Shown piece after piece: positions 1 to 11,210 of a DNA stretch of 64,000 bases. The translations under genes and the position numbers were made by a program. Under the pieces are notes generated by a model. It had not been told where the DNA came from, searched no databases, and saw only the letters and a program-made list of their open reading frames with translations. Position 1 is the stretch's first letter. Each line of letters opens with the position of its first letter. This stretch comes from Ligustrum vulgare (taxonomy: Eukaryota > Streptophyta > Magnoliopsida > Lamiales > Oleaceae), in the NCBI GenBank assembly GCA_963555705.1, contig OY743189.1, positions 8,945,501 through 9,009,500 of the forward strand, read 5' to 3'.

Positions 1-562
1 GATGATGAACGGTGGTGGCTCTGCAGGTAGTTTGAGGTTGGTTATGGCTTGATCTTTGGCTGCTTACTGGAATGGTGATGGTGATGAAGGGGGAAGAGAA
101 CATTACCTCGGCTGAATGGAGGCTGCAATGGATGGAGCTGGGAGGCTGGGGTGGTGAGATGATGCTGAGATGGGTTTGGGAAGGGTAGGTGATATAGAGC
201 TAGGGTATGGCATGGTATTGAATTGATGTGATAGATGGAGGTTGGTAGTGTGAAAACCAAGACAAGCATTGCACGTAGTTTGAGGTAAATTCGCACGCGG
301 ATTCAATTGGGTCGGAAGAATGAAACTGATAAAATGAGATTGACGTAATTTGGGATTTAAAGCGATTTTGAAAATAATAATTAAAATAATAATATTTTGG
401 AAATTCGGAATTTAATTTAAAACCGGACGAACTTGATATTTCTCGAATTGGCTAAACGAACGCGTCGTGAAGTTAACTTAAAAATGGGCGAGATCACAGC
501 GACACGATTTTTGAAATTTTAAAATAATTATTTAATCGCGTGAAAAATTCTTGGTCGCTACA
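1..562. mobile_element. Right-hand end of an insertion that interrupts the Tat gag gene
   Basis: No convincing protein is visible here; the short minus-strand frames are Pro/His-rich and look fortuitous. Tat gag coding sequence resumes abruptly at 563 right after GGTCGCTACA, which has the CA end expected of a plant LTR. The left end lies outside the window. I infer that this is the 3' part of an LTR element, possibly a solo LTR, inserted in gag. A simple rearrangement breakpoint is the alternative. Confidence 0.35.
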
Positions 563-1621
563 GCCACTCCGGCACTAAAGTGCAAAGCTTTTGCTTTAAC
601 CCTTGAGGGAAGTGCGATACGATGGTACAAAAAGCATCCACTTAGTAGCATCCACAGTTGAAGAGATCTGAAAACAGCCTTTAAAAATGACTTTGTTTCC
701 TCCAGGCCTGGCCAGCTCCCACTCCAACGCCTTCCGGATTTAAGGCAAGGAATGGATGAATATCTGAAAAGTTAACTAGCTCGGTTTACTGAAGAGATGC
801 ACATTTGTGAAAACATCACTGAGGCGGAAATGTTTTCCGCATTGAAAGGAGGGCTAGATATGACGAGCATGTTTTGGAGGGATGTCCGAAGCAGAAAACC
901 GAGGGATTACAATGCCCTAGTAGATCTGATGAAGGAGGAGATCGTATCAGGAGAAATGGCTAGGGCCAGAGACAACCATTCTTAAGGGAGATACAATCTA
1001 GGGTACTCTAATGAAGCAAACCTCAAGAAAGGAGGTAACAAGGTTAGATTCGGCGGTAACCGAATTGGAGCGCCGCGCCCATTTCCGGGGACAGGGTCTA
1101 GCTATGCAGCAGAAATCACGGAAGCTATCCCCAACTTGCACTCCAACGCTCCTTCTCAGAATCCTCCCATGGCTCTAGGAAGAATGAAAAGTAGCCAAAG
1201 TGGAAAATAGCCCATGATTGGGGCTTACAGCACCTACCACAGGTATTACGGTCACGCAACAGAAGATTGCAGGGAAATCCACATGTTAGCGGACCAAAAG
1301 ACGCATGGAAGAAGGGGAAGTGATTTCTCCCTTGAAAAGGGGAAAACTCAAAAATCAGGTGGCCAAAAGTTCAAACGAGCTGATAGGAGAGCTCCGTGGA
1401 AGAACTTGACCAAAGAGAGGATTGACAATCGTCAAAGAGACAGGAACAAGGGCCAGGATACCTCCTCGACACACACTAAAGATATAAGAGAACCACCTAC
1501 GCCTGTTGCAGACCCTCCTATTCGTGAAATCAACACAATATTGGGAGGTCCCCACCCAGGTGGGAGCACAAACAACTCCCAAAAGAGATATATCAGAGAA
1601 GCCAAACAGCCCGCCACGTGA
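563..1621 (+). pseudogene. Tat gag (capsid/nucleocapsid), nonsense-riddled
   Basis: One reading frame runs from 563 to the stop at 1619-1621. It is broken by in-frame stops at 659, 773, 983 and 1208, but I see no frameshift. The N-terminal part has the retrotransposon gag pattern (AIRWYKKHP near 625, FTEEM near 785, FSALKGGLD near 833). A zinc-knuckle-like stretch, YHRYYGHATEDC near 1236, has a tyrosine at the position normally occupied by a knuckle cysteine. Gag forms the particle that packages element RNA. The 5' part is missing because of the insertion before 563. Confidence 0.8.
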
Positions 1622-2250
1622 ATTACCATATCCATTCACATCCTGTTGGGATGCCTCGGATAGAATCTATCACCTTTACCCAAGACGATGCTATTGGAGT
1701 ACACTTTCCACACAATGATGCATTGGTTATCAGGGTAGTAGTGGTTCAAAATTGGTATTCACGAATGATGGTGGATGATGGTACCTCAGTAAATGTGATT
1801 TACGGGATAACTTTTGATAAGATGGGGATCAGCACTCCACTCATTCCAGTCCCGGATCCAATATATGGATTCACTGGGGACATCATAACTCCCAGAGGAT
1901 CCATAACCCTTATGACTGAGGTAGGGCAAGCACCAACTCTTTCCAGAATCTCCATGGAATTCTTGGTTGTGGACAAAATCTCCTCCTATCATGGCTCAAT
2001 TGGGAGGCCAGACCTCATTGACTTGGGAGCTGCAACTCATACAAAATACATTTGCATGAAATTCCCCACGGAGCATGGTGTTGTAACTGTAAAGGGGAGT
2101 CAAACTGAATCGCTGGCCTGTTACACAAACGCAATCTGGAAATTTCAAGACCGGAGCTTGAACATGATTAGCGTTATAGCAATGGCCGAAGCTGCTCCAG
2201 ACCCTGAAAGACTGGGTGGAGGACCCTCAGGAAGGAGGATGTTACAATGA
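1618..2250 (+). pseudogene. Tat aspartic protease region
   Basis: The catalytic loop VDDGTS lies at 1771-1788, followed by the conserved stretch of these proteases (FLVVDKISSYHG, GRPDL). The enzyme cleaves the Gag-Pol polyprotein. The frame differs from that of gag and begins at a GTG overlapping the gag stop, which may be a natural frameshift site or an indel. A TGA at 2248-2250 separates it from the RT part in the same frame. Confidence 0.8.
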
Positions 2251-2283
2251 CGCTGGAAGAAGATCTAGACCCAAGCTGAAAGG

Positions 2284-4427
2284 TTGGAATGCTTCGATGT
2301 AGATCCACTTGACCAAATCAAGGAGTTGCAGATTGGATTGGATTCACCGATTGAATACAAAGATCATCTGAAAAGCTTCTTACTTGAGAACCTCGATGTA
2401 TTCGCATGGAAACATGACAACATGGTTGGGATCAATCCTAAAGTGGCATGTCACAGACTCCAGCTTGACCCCAGAAGCCCTGGGCACAGGCAAAAGAGAA
2501 GACCTATGAGTTCTTAAAAGTATGAGGCCTTGAAAGAAGAGTTTACGAAGCTATTGAAAAATGACTTTATCAGAGAATCCCGGTATCCGAAGTGGGTATC
2601 AAACCCTATTTTGGTACCAAAACATAATGCGAAACTTAAAGTATGTATTGATTTTTCAAATTTGAACCAGGCATATCCCAAAGACAGTTTTCCTCTGCCT
2701 CGGATTGATCAGTTAGTTGACTCCACAGCGGGACATGAGATTCTGAGCTTTATGGATGCATACTCTGGGTACAATCAAATCCCCATGTACGAATCAGATG
2801 AGGAGCATACTTCGTTTATTACAGATAGGGGACTCTATTGTTACAAAGCTATGCCATTTCGCTTAAAAAATGCTGGAGCTACCTATCAAAGGTTGGTAAA
2901 TCGCATGTTTTCAAAACATTTGGGAAACACCATGGAGGTATATGTTGATGACATGCTGGTCAAAAGCATGTCGCCACAGAGCATATCCGCCATTTGTCAG
3001 AGGCCTTCGATGTTTTGAGGAAATTTCGAATGAAGCTCAACCCAGCGAAGTGCGCTTTTGGGGTAGCGTCCGAAAAATTTCTTAGATTCGTGGTGAATAG
3101 GAGAGGGATCGAAGCCAATCCCGATAAAATCAATGCTTTGTTAAGTATGCGATCACCTCGAAATCCAAAAGAAGTGCAAAGCTTGACGGGGAGAATTTTG
3201 GCCTTAAATCGATTCATTTCCAAGTCCACTGACAAATGCTTGCCATTCTTTAAGGTCTTGAAGGGAGGGAAGCGATTTCAATGGACGACGGAATGTGAGC
3301 AGGCTTTTTCCGACCTGAAAACATTCTTGGGACAGGCCCCATTACTATCAAAACCAAAGGCTGGCGAACTTCTCTACTTGTATTTAGCCGTATCAAAAGA
3401 GGCTATTAGCTCGGTATTGGTCAGAGAGGAGGATGAGAATCAGTTCCTGGTGTATTATGTAAGCAAAGCCATGCTGGATGCTAAAACACGTTACCCAGAT
3501 ATGGAAAAACTTGCTCTCTCATTGATCACAGCATCTCGCAAGCTCCGTCCCTACTTTCAGTCGCACTCCATACACGTGCTCACTAACTTTCCTATGAGAC
3601 AGGTGTTGCAAAAACCAGATGTATCTGAAAGGTTAATGAAGTGGGCGATTGAAATTAGCCAGTTCGACCTACATTATGAGCCTCAGACCGCTGTAAAGGG
3701 TCAAGCATTAGCGAATTTCATAGTTGAGTTCACACATCCCCCGGAGGTTGAGATGGTTGATAACACGGATGAAAGCCGAGAATGGAAATTGTTCATTGAT
3801 GGGTCCTCGGCTAAGGGAAGATCCGGTGCTGGAATATTGTTAATAAGCCCAGAAGGATTCAAACTGCACAGTGCGAACCTTTTTGACTTTAAAGCCTCAA
3901 ACAATGTTGCTGAATACGAGGCGCTATTAGCTGGGATGAGACTTGCGAAAGCTTTGAAGATTAAGTCCGTAGTGGCGAATAGTGATTCGCAGCTCGTTGT
4001 GAGTCAGTTTAATAGACAATTTTCTGTCAAAGAACCAGGTATGGTCGCTTACTTGAAAAAAGTAAGAGATTTGGCTGTGCACTTCAGAAAAATGGAGTTA
4101 CGGCACATTCCCAAAACTGAGAATTCCAACGCCGATGCTTTATCCAAACTAGCAAGTAGAAATGATTCAGAGCTCCATAATCTGATCCCAATTGAGCACT
4201 TGTTGACCTCTTCTATTGAGCCAAGGACGGAGATTTTGGCAATAGAAGAAGAAGGATCCTGGATGAATCCTATACTAGCATACTTGAAGCATCGGACAGT
4301 ACCAGACGAGCCTGAAACAGCTCGGAAGTTGCAAAGATATGCCGCAAATTTTGTACTTTTGGATGACCTGCTCTATAAACGGAGCTATACCTCCACTTTG
4401 CTGAGATGTGTGGGGCCGGAGGAATGA
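2284..4427 (+). pseudogene. Tat reverse transcriptase, RNase H and second RNase H
   Basis: The RT starts in the protease frame (2284-3018) with a stop at 2515-2517 just before YEALKEEF. It contains VCIDFSNLNQAYPKD, AYSGYNQI and the catalytic YVDDML at 2941-2958. A frameshift near 2985-2994 moves the rest into another frame (2994-4427). That part holds the gypsy RNase H, then a plant-type RNase H with LFIDGSS (catalytic Asp) near 3790, AEYEALLAG near 3912, and ADALSKLAS at the end. The duplicated RNase H assigns the Tat lineage. Together these domains copy element RNA into DNA and remove the RNA strand. Confidence 0.88.
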
Positions 4428-4429
4428 CA

Positions 4430-5479
4430 GTATATAATGAAATAAATCCATGAGGGCATATGTGGCAACCATGCCGGGGCATTATCACTAGCTCGGAAAG
4501 CCCTTAAACAGGGATATTTTTGGCCGACTATGCGAAAAACTCCCATGACTTCGTGCGCAAATGCGATAAATGCCAAAGGCATGCAACCATACCGCATCAG
4601 CCGCATCACAAGCTAACTGTGGTGACTAGCCCTTGGCCTTTTGCGAAGTGGGGGTTGATATTATTGGTCATATGCCTAAGGGTGCTTTGCAATAGTGACA
4701 ATTGACTACTTCACCAAGTGGGTCGAGGCGGAACCCCTGATGAGGATTACCGAGGCCAACACCACAAAATTCATCTGGAAGAACATCATATGCCGATTCG
4801 GAATACCGCACTCGCTGGTTAGTGATAATGCAAAGCAGTTCAAAAATAAAAGCTTAGATGAATTGTGCGACGATTTGGAAATTAAGAAATTATTTTCATC
4901 TCCACATCACCCACAAGCTAACGGACAGGTTGAAGCTGTGAACAAGACCATAAAAAATAACCTGAAAAGGAAGCTGGAGTCCAAAAAGGGCGCATGGGTA
5001 GATGAACTCCCCCAAGTATTATGGGCACTTCGAACCACCTCGCACACTGTCACTGGTGAAACGTCTTTCTCCTTGGCATATGGATCCGAGGCGGTATGTC
5101 CAGTCGAAATTGGGGTCCCTTCTCTTCGTCAAATCCATTATGACGAAGTGGAAAACGAAGAAACACAAAGGGCTAATTTGGATTTCCTCCTGGAAAAACG
5201 GAATGATTCTCAAGTGGTAATGACCAGGTACCATGAGAAAATGACCGGTTATTACAACAAAAGGGTTAAGGGTCGAAACTTTAATGTTGGGGACTTAGTC
5301 CTCAAAAAGGTTCTTCCCTCAACTCAAGAACCAGGAGTAGGGACTTTAGGTCCTAACTGGGAGGCCCTTACAAAGTCTCTGCCGAGGTGGTACCCGGAAC
5401 GTACATAATCGAGGACTTATCTGGGGTACCTTTATGTAATCCTTGGAACACGGATCACATTCGTCGTTATTTTCAGTAA
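4430..5479 (+). pseudogene. Tat integrase, frameshifted
   Basis: The HHCC zinc-binding segment is split over two frames: IHEGICGNH near 4446, then KCDKCQRH near 4560. The catalytic core follows: VDIIGHMPKGAL near 4653 in one frame, DYFTKWVEAE at 4698, SDNAKQF near 4821 and the catalytic Glu in NGQVEAVNK near 4920. The C-terminal NVGDLVLKKV part ends, after another frameshift near 5365, with DHIRRYFQ and TAA at 5477-5479. At least three frameshifts make it non-functional. Integrase inserts the cDNA copy into the genome. Confidence 0.85.
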
Positions 5480-6089
5480 ATCAAATTCCTCTTCAGTGGT
5501 TACAACATTCCCGTATAAGTTTATAAACTCCTAAATGAGTTACGTTCAAGATTGTACCAATTACTGATTAGACAAACATAACGGATAAACACAAACTCCC
5601 AAATTATTTTGGGAATAAGACCACGTGTCTCCTCCATGCATAAATTTTGTTAAAAACACGGGACTCTTGTAAGTTTACACTATGACCACTGCGTATGGAT
5701 TGAAAGTGTTAACACCATCAATAGGAGTTCATACAAATTTATAAACATAGGTGTTACAGAGTATAAGTCAAAAAAAAATGTTCAAAAGTTGATCAAAATC
5801 ATATCTAACCAGCAAACATGAATGCCTTGGGGCTACTTAGATTTGAGGGACTATACACATATCTTCATACAATGCGTTCGAAAGGCGTTCGTGTATGGAA
5901 GCGTTCACCCTCAAACAAATACTGTTATACAAACAAACCAAACCATTGGGCTAAAACCAAATAAATCATTACATTTATAAAATCAAAGTACTTACAATTT
6001 GGAATGTTGCTACATTTACAAATATAAAGTGCCATTAGCACCATTGCACTAAAAAATAAAATAACAACAGCAACAAACACAAAAGAGGA
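5480..6089. other. Spacer between integrase and the antisense gene
   Basis: There is no reading frame of note. TTTGAGGGACTA near 5841 repeats the purine-rich motif that abuts the 3' LTR (TTTGAGGGACTAG at 9761-9773). This could be an internal polypurine-tract-like sequence or a chance copy. The 3' untranslated end of the minus-strand gene must also lie here. Confidence 0.5.
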
Positions 6090-8688
6090 TCATTGTGGAG
6101 GGACATCCTCTGAAGAGCCCTTTCCAGGTGCACTCAAAGGATCTGCAGGGTCGTTAGGAGAATCATCTTGAGGTTCGGGGTATAGGACTTCAATGGAGGA
6201 TATGTCAAGGATTGGAAAAGCTTCCTTCACGTCCCCTAAAGCCATCCTGACCCCTATGTTCCCAAAGACCTTCTGCATGGCCTCGTATTCTGGGGTCTCT
6301 TCAAAAGTGTCTTTAAAATTCTGGATAGCCTCAGACACTTTGGCACTTAGAGCGTTCTCCACCCATGTCATGAAGGTTTGCTCCAAAACCTCTGTGATCC
6401 TAGTTTGCATGTGCCGTTCTAAAGAGGCAAGGTCCTCCTCCACTTTTGCCTTAGCCTCCATCCCCCTCCCCAATTTTACGTTGGCTGCTGCCACCTCAGC
6501 CTCCAGCTTAGACTTGGCTGCGTTAGCGGCGGTCAGAGCTTCAGATGTGATGGATTGTACACGGTTGGAGTCATCTAGTTTCTTGCACAGAGCCGCCACG
6601 TCTGACTCAGAGGCCTGGAGGTCATGTTTCAATTTATCATTATCTTCCTGAAGGCGCTTAGAGTTAGCCCTCTCCTCGGAGGAAGACTTACGGGCTATGG
6701 ACAGCTGAGTTTTGAGGTCATTAATGTCCTTTAGCATGTTGTCTGCATGGAGGAGAGCAGTCTCAGCATCTTTCTTGTCCCGCTGCGCCTCCTCCATGGA
6801 AGATTCCACCTCGTCAATAAGGGCCAGCGCCCTAGCGTTCATGGCCTTAGCAGCGAGCAGCTTCCGAGACGGACTGGTACTGGAAGAAAAGGCAGACCAG
6901 CCCTCCGTCCAAAATTGTTCAGTAATTAATGCGACCCTGGCGGGAGCAGCGCTGGGGGATTCGAATAGGGAAGGACTGAAGATAACATCTCTGGGGAGAA
7001 CACTGGTTTTAATGCGCTTGAGCTCTTCTGCCCCCTTAGGTGTCACTTCGTAATCCAAATCTGGGATAGACACATATGGCTCGTCCTCCAAGTCCAGAAT
7101 CTCTAGTGGCAGAGGTGCGGAGGTGGATTCCTTGTCCTTGTCCCTTCTGAGCCTCTTCAAGGGGGCGGGATCCTCCTCGGATACGTGCTCGAAAATATTC
7201 TCAGAGAATGAGGATGGCACAGAGACATCCTTAGCCTCCCTTTCCCTATTAGAGCCACCCCTATTTGACCTTTTCCCTTTCCCCTTTGCGGTAACTCTTT
7301 TAGGATCAGCCTTCTTTTCTATGATGGGCTGTTGGGGACCCACTGGCAGCAGATTGAGTGGTGGCAGTAGGGTGGGAAGAGGACCCTGAAGTTGGGCTAT
7401 GGACGCCTCAGACACCTCCTTTGCCACCCCAACTTGCAGGTTAGCAAGTACTGCTTTCTGCCTCTTTTCAATTTCACTGCCGTGGCGAAAGGCAGGAGGG
7501 ATCTTTTTAGCCATGAGACCCTTCAAAGAAATCTTTGGAAAGTCCTTGGAACCTAGCAAGAAAAGAAGGAAAATGGGGTTATGACAGAAGAGGCATAAGA
7601 TATAAAGGCAATAAGGAAACAAACTTACTCATGGCTCGCATAAGACCGTGCTTAACAAATAATTTATTTTGTTGAATGACCCCCTGGAAAGTGCCCTTGT
7701 AAGCAAACAAGCGCCTTACTACTGCTAAGTCTGCATCAGGGAGGAGGCGGGCAAAAGTGTCCCCTTCCATAAACCAATAACATGTTAGGAACCAGTCAAG
7801 AAAAGTGAATAGAAATTAAAAAGCAAATGACACATGACACTTAAAGATACTAAAGTAAGTACAAGACTCACTAAGTAGGGAAAGAGTTCGGGGAACTGTA
7901 GTTTCTGGACTATGGTCCACAGGAGAGCTCTGCCACTCCTCAGCGACCCAGAACCATTGGTTCCTCCAGTTCTTTATCAAAGTTGGATGACCGGTAATAA
8001 CAGGAGGATATGAGCCCCTGGGAGACAGGTAATACCAATCTTTGACGTCCGACCTCACGTCTTTTTCCCTTCTAGCTGATTTCTTCAAAGTATATAGGGT
8101 ATGAATGATGTGCTGTGAGGTGGGATAGTCAGGGTTGACCTCTTGCCACACTAACCAAGTACCCACAGCCTGTGTTCAGAAGTTGAGGGCCAGCTGGTAG
8201 GGGCACAAGTTGTAACTTCTAAGCAACGCCTTGAAGAAGGGGTGCAGGGGTAGCCTCATCCCGCAGGATAGAGCATCATAGCATATGGCCACTTGACCTG
8301 GGGGAGGGATGCAGGGTCGGAAAGAAGGTGTAGGGTGCACTAATCGAACCCCTTCTGGCATCCTGAATTTTGCCAAGGCTCCAGCCAAATCAACCCCTCG
8401 AATTTCAGTGGCAATCTCACTGCTCTCCCACGATTCTGGGTTTGGATTAGGGTCAACATGATACCTAGACACTTTATTTACTAGGTCTACCCAACCTTCA
8501 ACTTGGATTATCTCCTCCTCCGAAAGCCCCAGCTCTTCCCTATGTGCCCTAAATGGGCCCCTAACAATTAAACCGAGGTCCTGGTGATCGGAAGAAGAGC
8601 CTACTGCCTCTTCTCTTCCCAAATCCCTGTCCTGCTTGCTTCGTAACTCTCTTAAAGACGCCTCCTCCTCGGATGATAGATGAGCCAT
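6090..8688 (-). pseudogene. Antisense ORF gene of a Tat retrotransposon, three exons, one internal stop
   Basis: Exons read from the minus strand are 8688-7872, 7763-7629 and 7552-6090. They join in frame across two canonical introns. Intron 1 starts GTGAGT at 7871; intron 2 starts GTAAGT at 7628 and ends TTGCTAG at 7553. The product is about 800 residues. The N-terminal half matches what I know as the putative gypsy-type transposon family (Pfam Transposase_28), e.g. YDALSCGMRLPLHPFFK, YNLCPYQLALNF and WFWVAEEWQ. The C-terminal exon is charged, with a coiled-coil stretch and a nuclear-signal-like RVTAKGKGKR. A TGA at 8178-8176 (codon 171) replaces what is probably a Trp codon. The biochemical role of this family is not known; the name transposase is only a label. 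Confidence 0.78.
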
Positions 8689-9773
8689 GTAGTTCTGGTC
8701 TTTTTATTCTTCGCTGTCAGAATCACTCAAATAAATTATACCACTGATTTTCCTATTCCTCCTCTTAATCTGCTACCTAAAGAAGCGGGAACTAAAAATC
8801 GACAAAGATATGGGGGCAGAAACCTCTGACAGGAATCACCATTGCTAACATTTTCTGTGAACCCGTTCCCCCAACTCTTTCCATTTATTCTTAAAAAAAA
8901 GAGTCAGACTCACCGAAAGAAAAAACAAATGGCAAAACAAAATTTTCAAACCCACCCTTGAAGACTAGAAATAAAGAGGTTTTCTTTAACTTACAAAGGA
9001 AAAGAAATTTACCTTCGGAAATGAAAGTCCAAGATTGTATACTTGGGACGAAGAATGCGCCAATGAAGAGTGTATAGCGACAGGGATGAGTTCCTATGTG
9101 GAATGCCCTTGAAGAGAAATTGAAAGAATTGCTGTAACATGAGAGACGCTGCAACTTCTTGCGAGAATGTGGCTACAAGAAAAATTCTGAGAAAACGGTA
9201 AAGGGAAAACAATGAGCAGAAGGAGGCTTTATATGGAACCTAACGATCTAGAACCCTTGGTTTGCGAGCCACATAATTAACACGGGTAACCAACGTCCCT
9301 TGGGGAATGGATTAATCAATGCGCCAACTGTCAAACGAAGGGAGAAAACCGTTCAGTTACCATAGTGGGCGCCACGCGCGGAGAGATGTCACCTATCATT
9401 CTTTTCCTGCTCCTTAGGAACAGATATTAGTAGCCCCCCTTTTTTATATTAAATGTTGGTGTAATTACAATTTTCGCTTGAGAAGTATAACTGGAACAGA
9501 AGGTCATCTTTACTTTAAATCCGAGCTTCCGCTAAGGAATGTCGCTCCGAGCTTCAAGCTTGCAGCGCTATACGATAATTCCTAGCCGAAAGAGGGCAGA
9601 ATAATAAAATATAAATATATATATAAATTGGATGTAACATATAACAAAGTTTGAGCCAGATCGTAATCCAGTAGCTACACGATTACAGAAGGCCATCAAA
9701 ACGAAGTCAGTGCCTCGAACATACAACAAATCCTACCTTCCCATAAATGACCACATCGGATTTGAGGGACTAG
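8689..9773. other. Non-coding 3' region of the Tat element
   Basis: No reliable ORF on either strand. On the minus strand it should contain the promoter and 5' leader of the antisense gene. On the plus strand it runs to the purine-rich TTTGAGGGACTAG next to the 3' LTR. Confidence 0.5.
9227..9233 (-). promoter_or_regulatory. Possible TATA box of the antisense gene
   Basis: The minus strand reads TATAAAG here in the context CCATATAAAGCCTCC, followed downstream by pyrimidine-rich DNA. It lies about 540 bp upstream of the antisense ATG at 8688. This is inference from sequence only. Confidence 0.35.
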
Positions 9774-10442
9774 TGTTGAGATCGTACCCAAAATGTGGCA
9801 CATTGGGCCACCAGTGAAGGCCCAATGAGGACCCAACGGACTTTAGCCTATGATTAAAGTGTAGGATATCGCCCTGGGCCAATAGCCGAGGTGAAAAGCA
9901 CACGAGCTCCTCTGGCCGAACTGATTTGTATCTAGCAGACGCACTTTATGCTTAGCCGAGGTACTTACGGTGGTGCCTCGGATGTAAAGATGGGACAAGG
10001 GATGAAGTCAGAGATGTGACACTGCCTTTACCAAGATGTGACAGGCGTCGATCCCCTACGAAATGTGTCAATGATTACAGTCAAAAACCCAAGGTTGTCC
10101 CCTCCAAGAGCTAGGGTGAATACACGTGTAAAGTCCGCCATGTGTCACAATCCAAAACAACTAATCCTTTTATAAATAGAAGCCTCCTCCCGCCATGTAG
10201 GGGGTTCGCATTTTCACCCTCTTAACTAAATATTTTACCCTCACTCCCCTTTCTCTCTTTTACACCCTTATATTTCCCGTACCCAATTTATATTTGCTGG
10301 AAATGAACACTGACTTTGGCATCGGAGTACAAACGGGAGCCACCTCGGCCCCCTTTGTTACAGTGCGCAGGAGATCTACGTGTTCAAGAAGGAGGAGCTG
10401 AGACGTGTTGGTCCAAGGTCCAACCGAATTTTGTGGTCAACA
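9774..10442 (+). repeat. 3' LTR of the Tat element (669 bp)
   Basis: It starts TGTTGA and ends TCAACA, a perfect 6-bp terminal inverted repeat, and is preceded by purine-rich GAGGGACTAG. A TATAAATAGA box lies near 10170, giving plus orientation. The right end abuts the copia LTR fragment exactly at 10443. Confidence 0.85.
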
Positions 10443-10575
10443 ATTCTCATTCAAGTGTGTCAATTCAATGAAATAAGGCTCCTATTTATAGGAGTGGACA
10501 ATGGCACAATCGTAATAACATAAGTTTTACAGGGGTATAATGGTAATGTCATTCACATATATATTAGTTATAACA
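10443..10575 (-). repeat. Truncated 3' LTR of the copia-derived element
   Basis: These 133 bp match 16266-16398 with four mismatches. On the minus strand it starts TGTTATAA. A TATAAATAGGAG box is present in both copies. The remaining 64 bp of the LTR should lie on the far side of the Tat element, outside this window. Confidence 0.85.
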
Positions 10576-10599
10576 CTCCTCCTTGAATGACATGTGACG

Positions 10600-11210
10600 C
10601 AATTGTCTATCTCGTTAAAACCTTGAGAGAAGGAAAAAGAGTACAGTTACTTTCCTGAAATGACATCGTGAATCATTGAGTCTACTTATCGAAATGACAT
10701 CAAATGATAAGTAGAACAAATCATGTGCTGAAGTTTGGAATTCTGAAGTGCCACCTCGTTAAAACCTTGTCAGTAAAACCAAATGAGATAAAATCTGAAC
10801 GAAGGAAAAAGAGTACATCATGATTCTCCCCCTAAAGTGTGCAATCGAGTATTCATGAACCTTTTGAACATTGGTATCATCTTTCATCTGGAATATGTAT
10901 CTATATAAAAGTCTCTTTGTATGTAGCAGCTGATATTACATTCTTCATAAGGCGCTATGACTTTCTCCATTTATTGATATCATTCCAGCACAAAACATAT
11001 TGTTGAATTATAACTCATAAATAGCTTTGATAATGTCTAAAAAACCTTACTAGGAAAATCCTGTGGGACAAAATCTTAGCAAAGGGAAAAATATTACATT
11101 ATTCTCACTAATTCTCATTAATACGCTACAACTGCTGACTCATTAAAAACCTTGCTAGGAAAACCCTGTGGGACAAAATCTCAGCTAAGAGAAAAAGAGT
11201 GCAACGCGTA
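10600..11210 (-). repeat. Four diverged copies of a roughly 60-bp motif in the copia 3' region
   Basis: Copies lie at about 10610-10647, 10750-10818, 11036-11097 and 11145-11207. Each reads, on the plus strand, CTYRTTAAAACCTTG, then a TGGGACAAAATCT-like core in the better copies, then GAAAAAGAGTRCA. Such blocks are familiar from the 3' untranslated part of Tork-type copia elements. No coding sequence is present. Confidence 0.65.

Larger units (their letters stand above)
563..10442 (+). mobile_element. Tat-lineage Ty3/gypsy retrotransposon, 5' end missing
   Basis: The plus-strand order is gag, protease, reverse transcriptase, gypsy RNase H, a second RNase H of the plant type, and integrase. 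An opposite-strand gene follows, then a 3' LTR. Dual RNase H domains and an antisense ORF between integrase and the 3' LTR are known marks of the Tat group of plant Ty3/gypsy elements (Grande-like). No sequence matching the 3' LTR occurs before 563, so the 5' LTR, primer site and gag start are outside the window or lost. Coding parts carry stops and frameshifts, so the element cannot move by itself. It ends exactly where the copia LTR fragment at 10443 begins. Confidence 0.88.

Noticed and set aside
42..306. Minus-strand Pro/His-rich reading frames
   Set aside because: Biased composition, no recognisable domain, and located in probable LTR sequence.
7123..7584. Plus-strand ORFs opposite the antisense Tat gene
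   Set aside because: They are shadows of the minus-strand exon, which has family similarity and proper splice sites.
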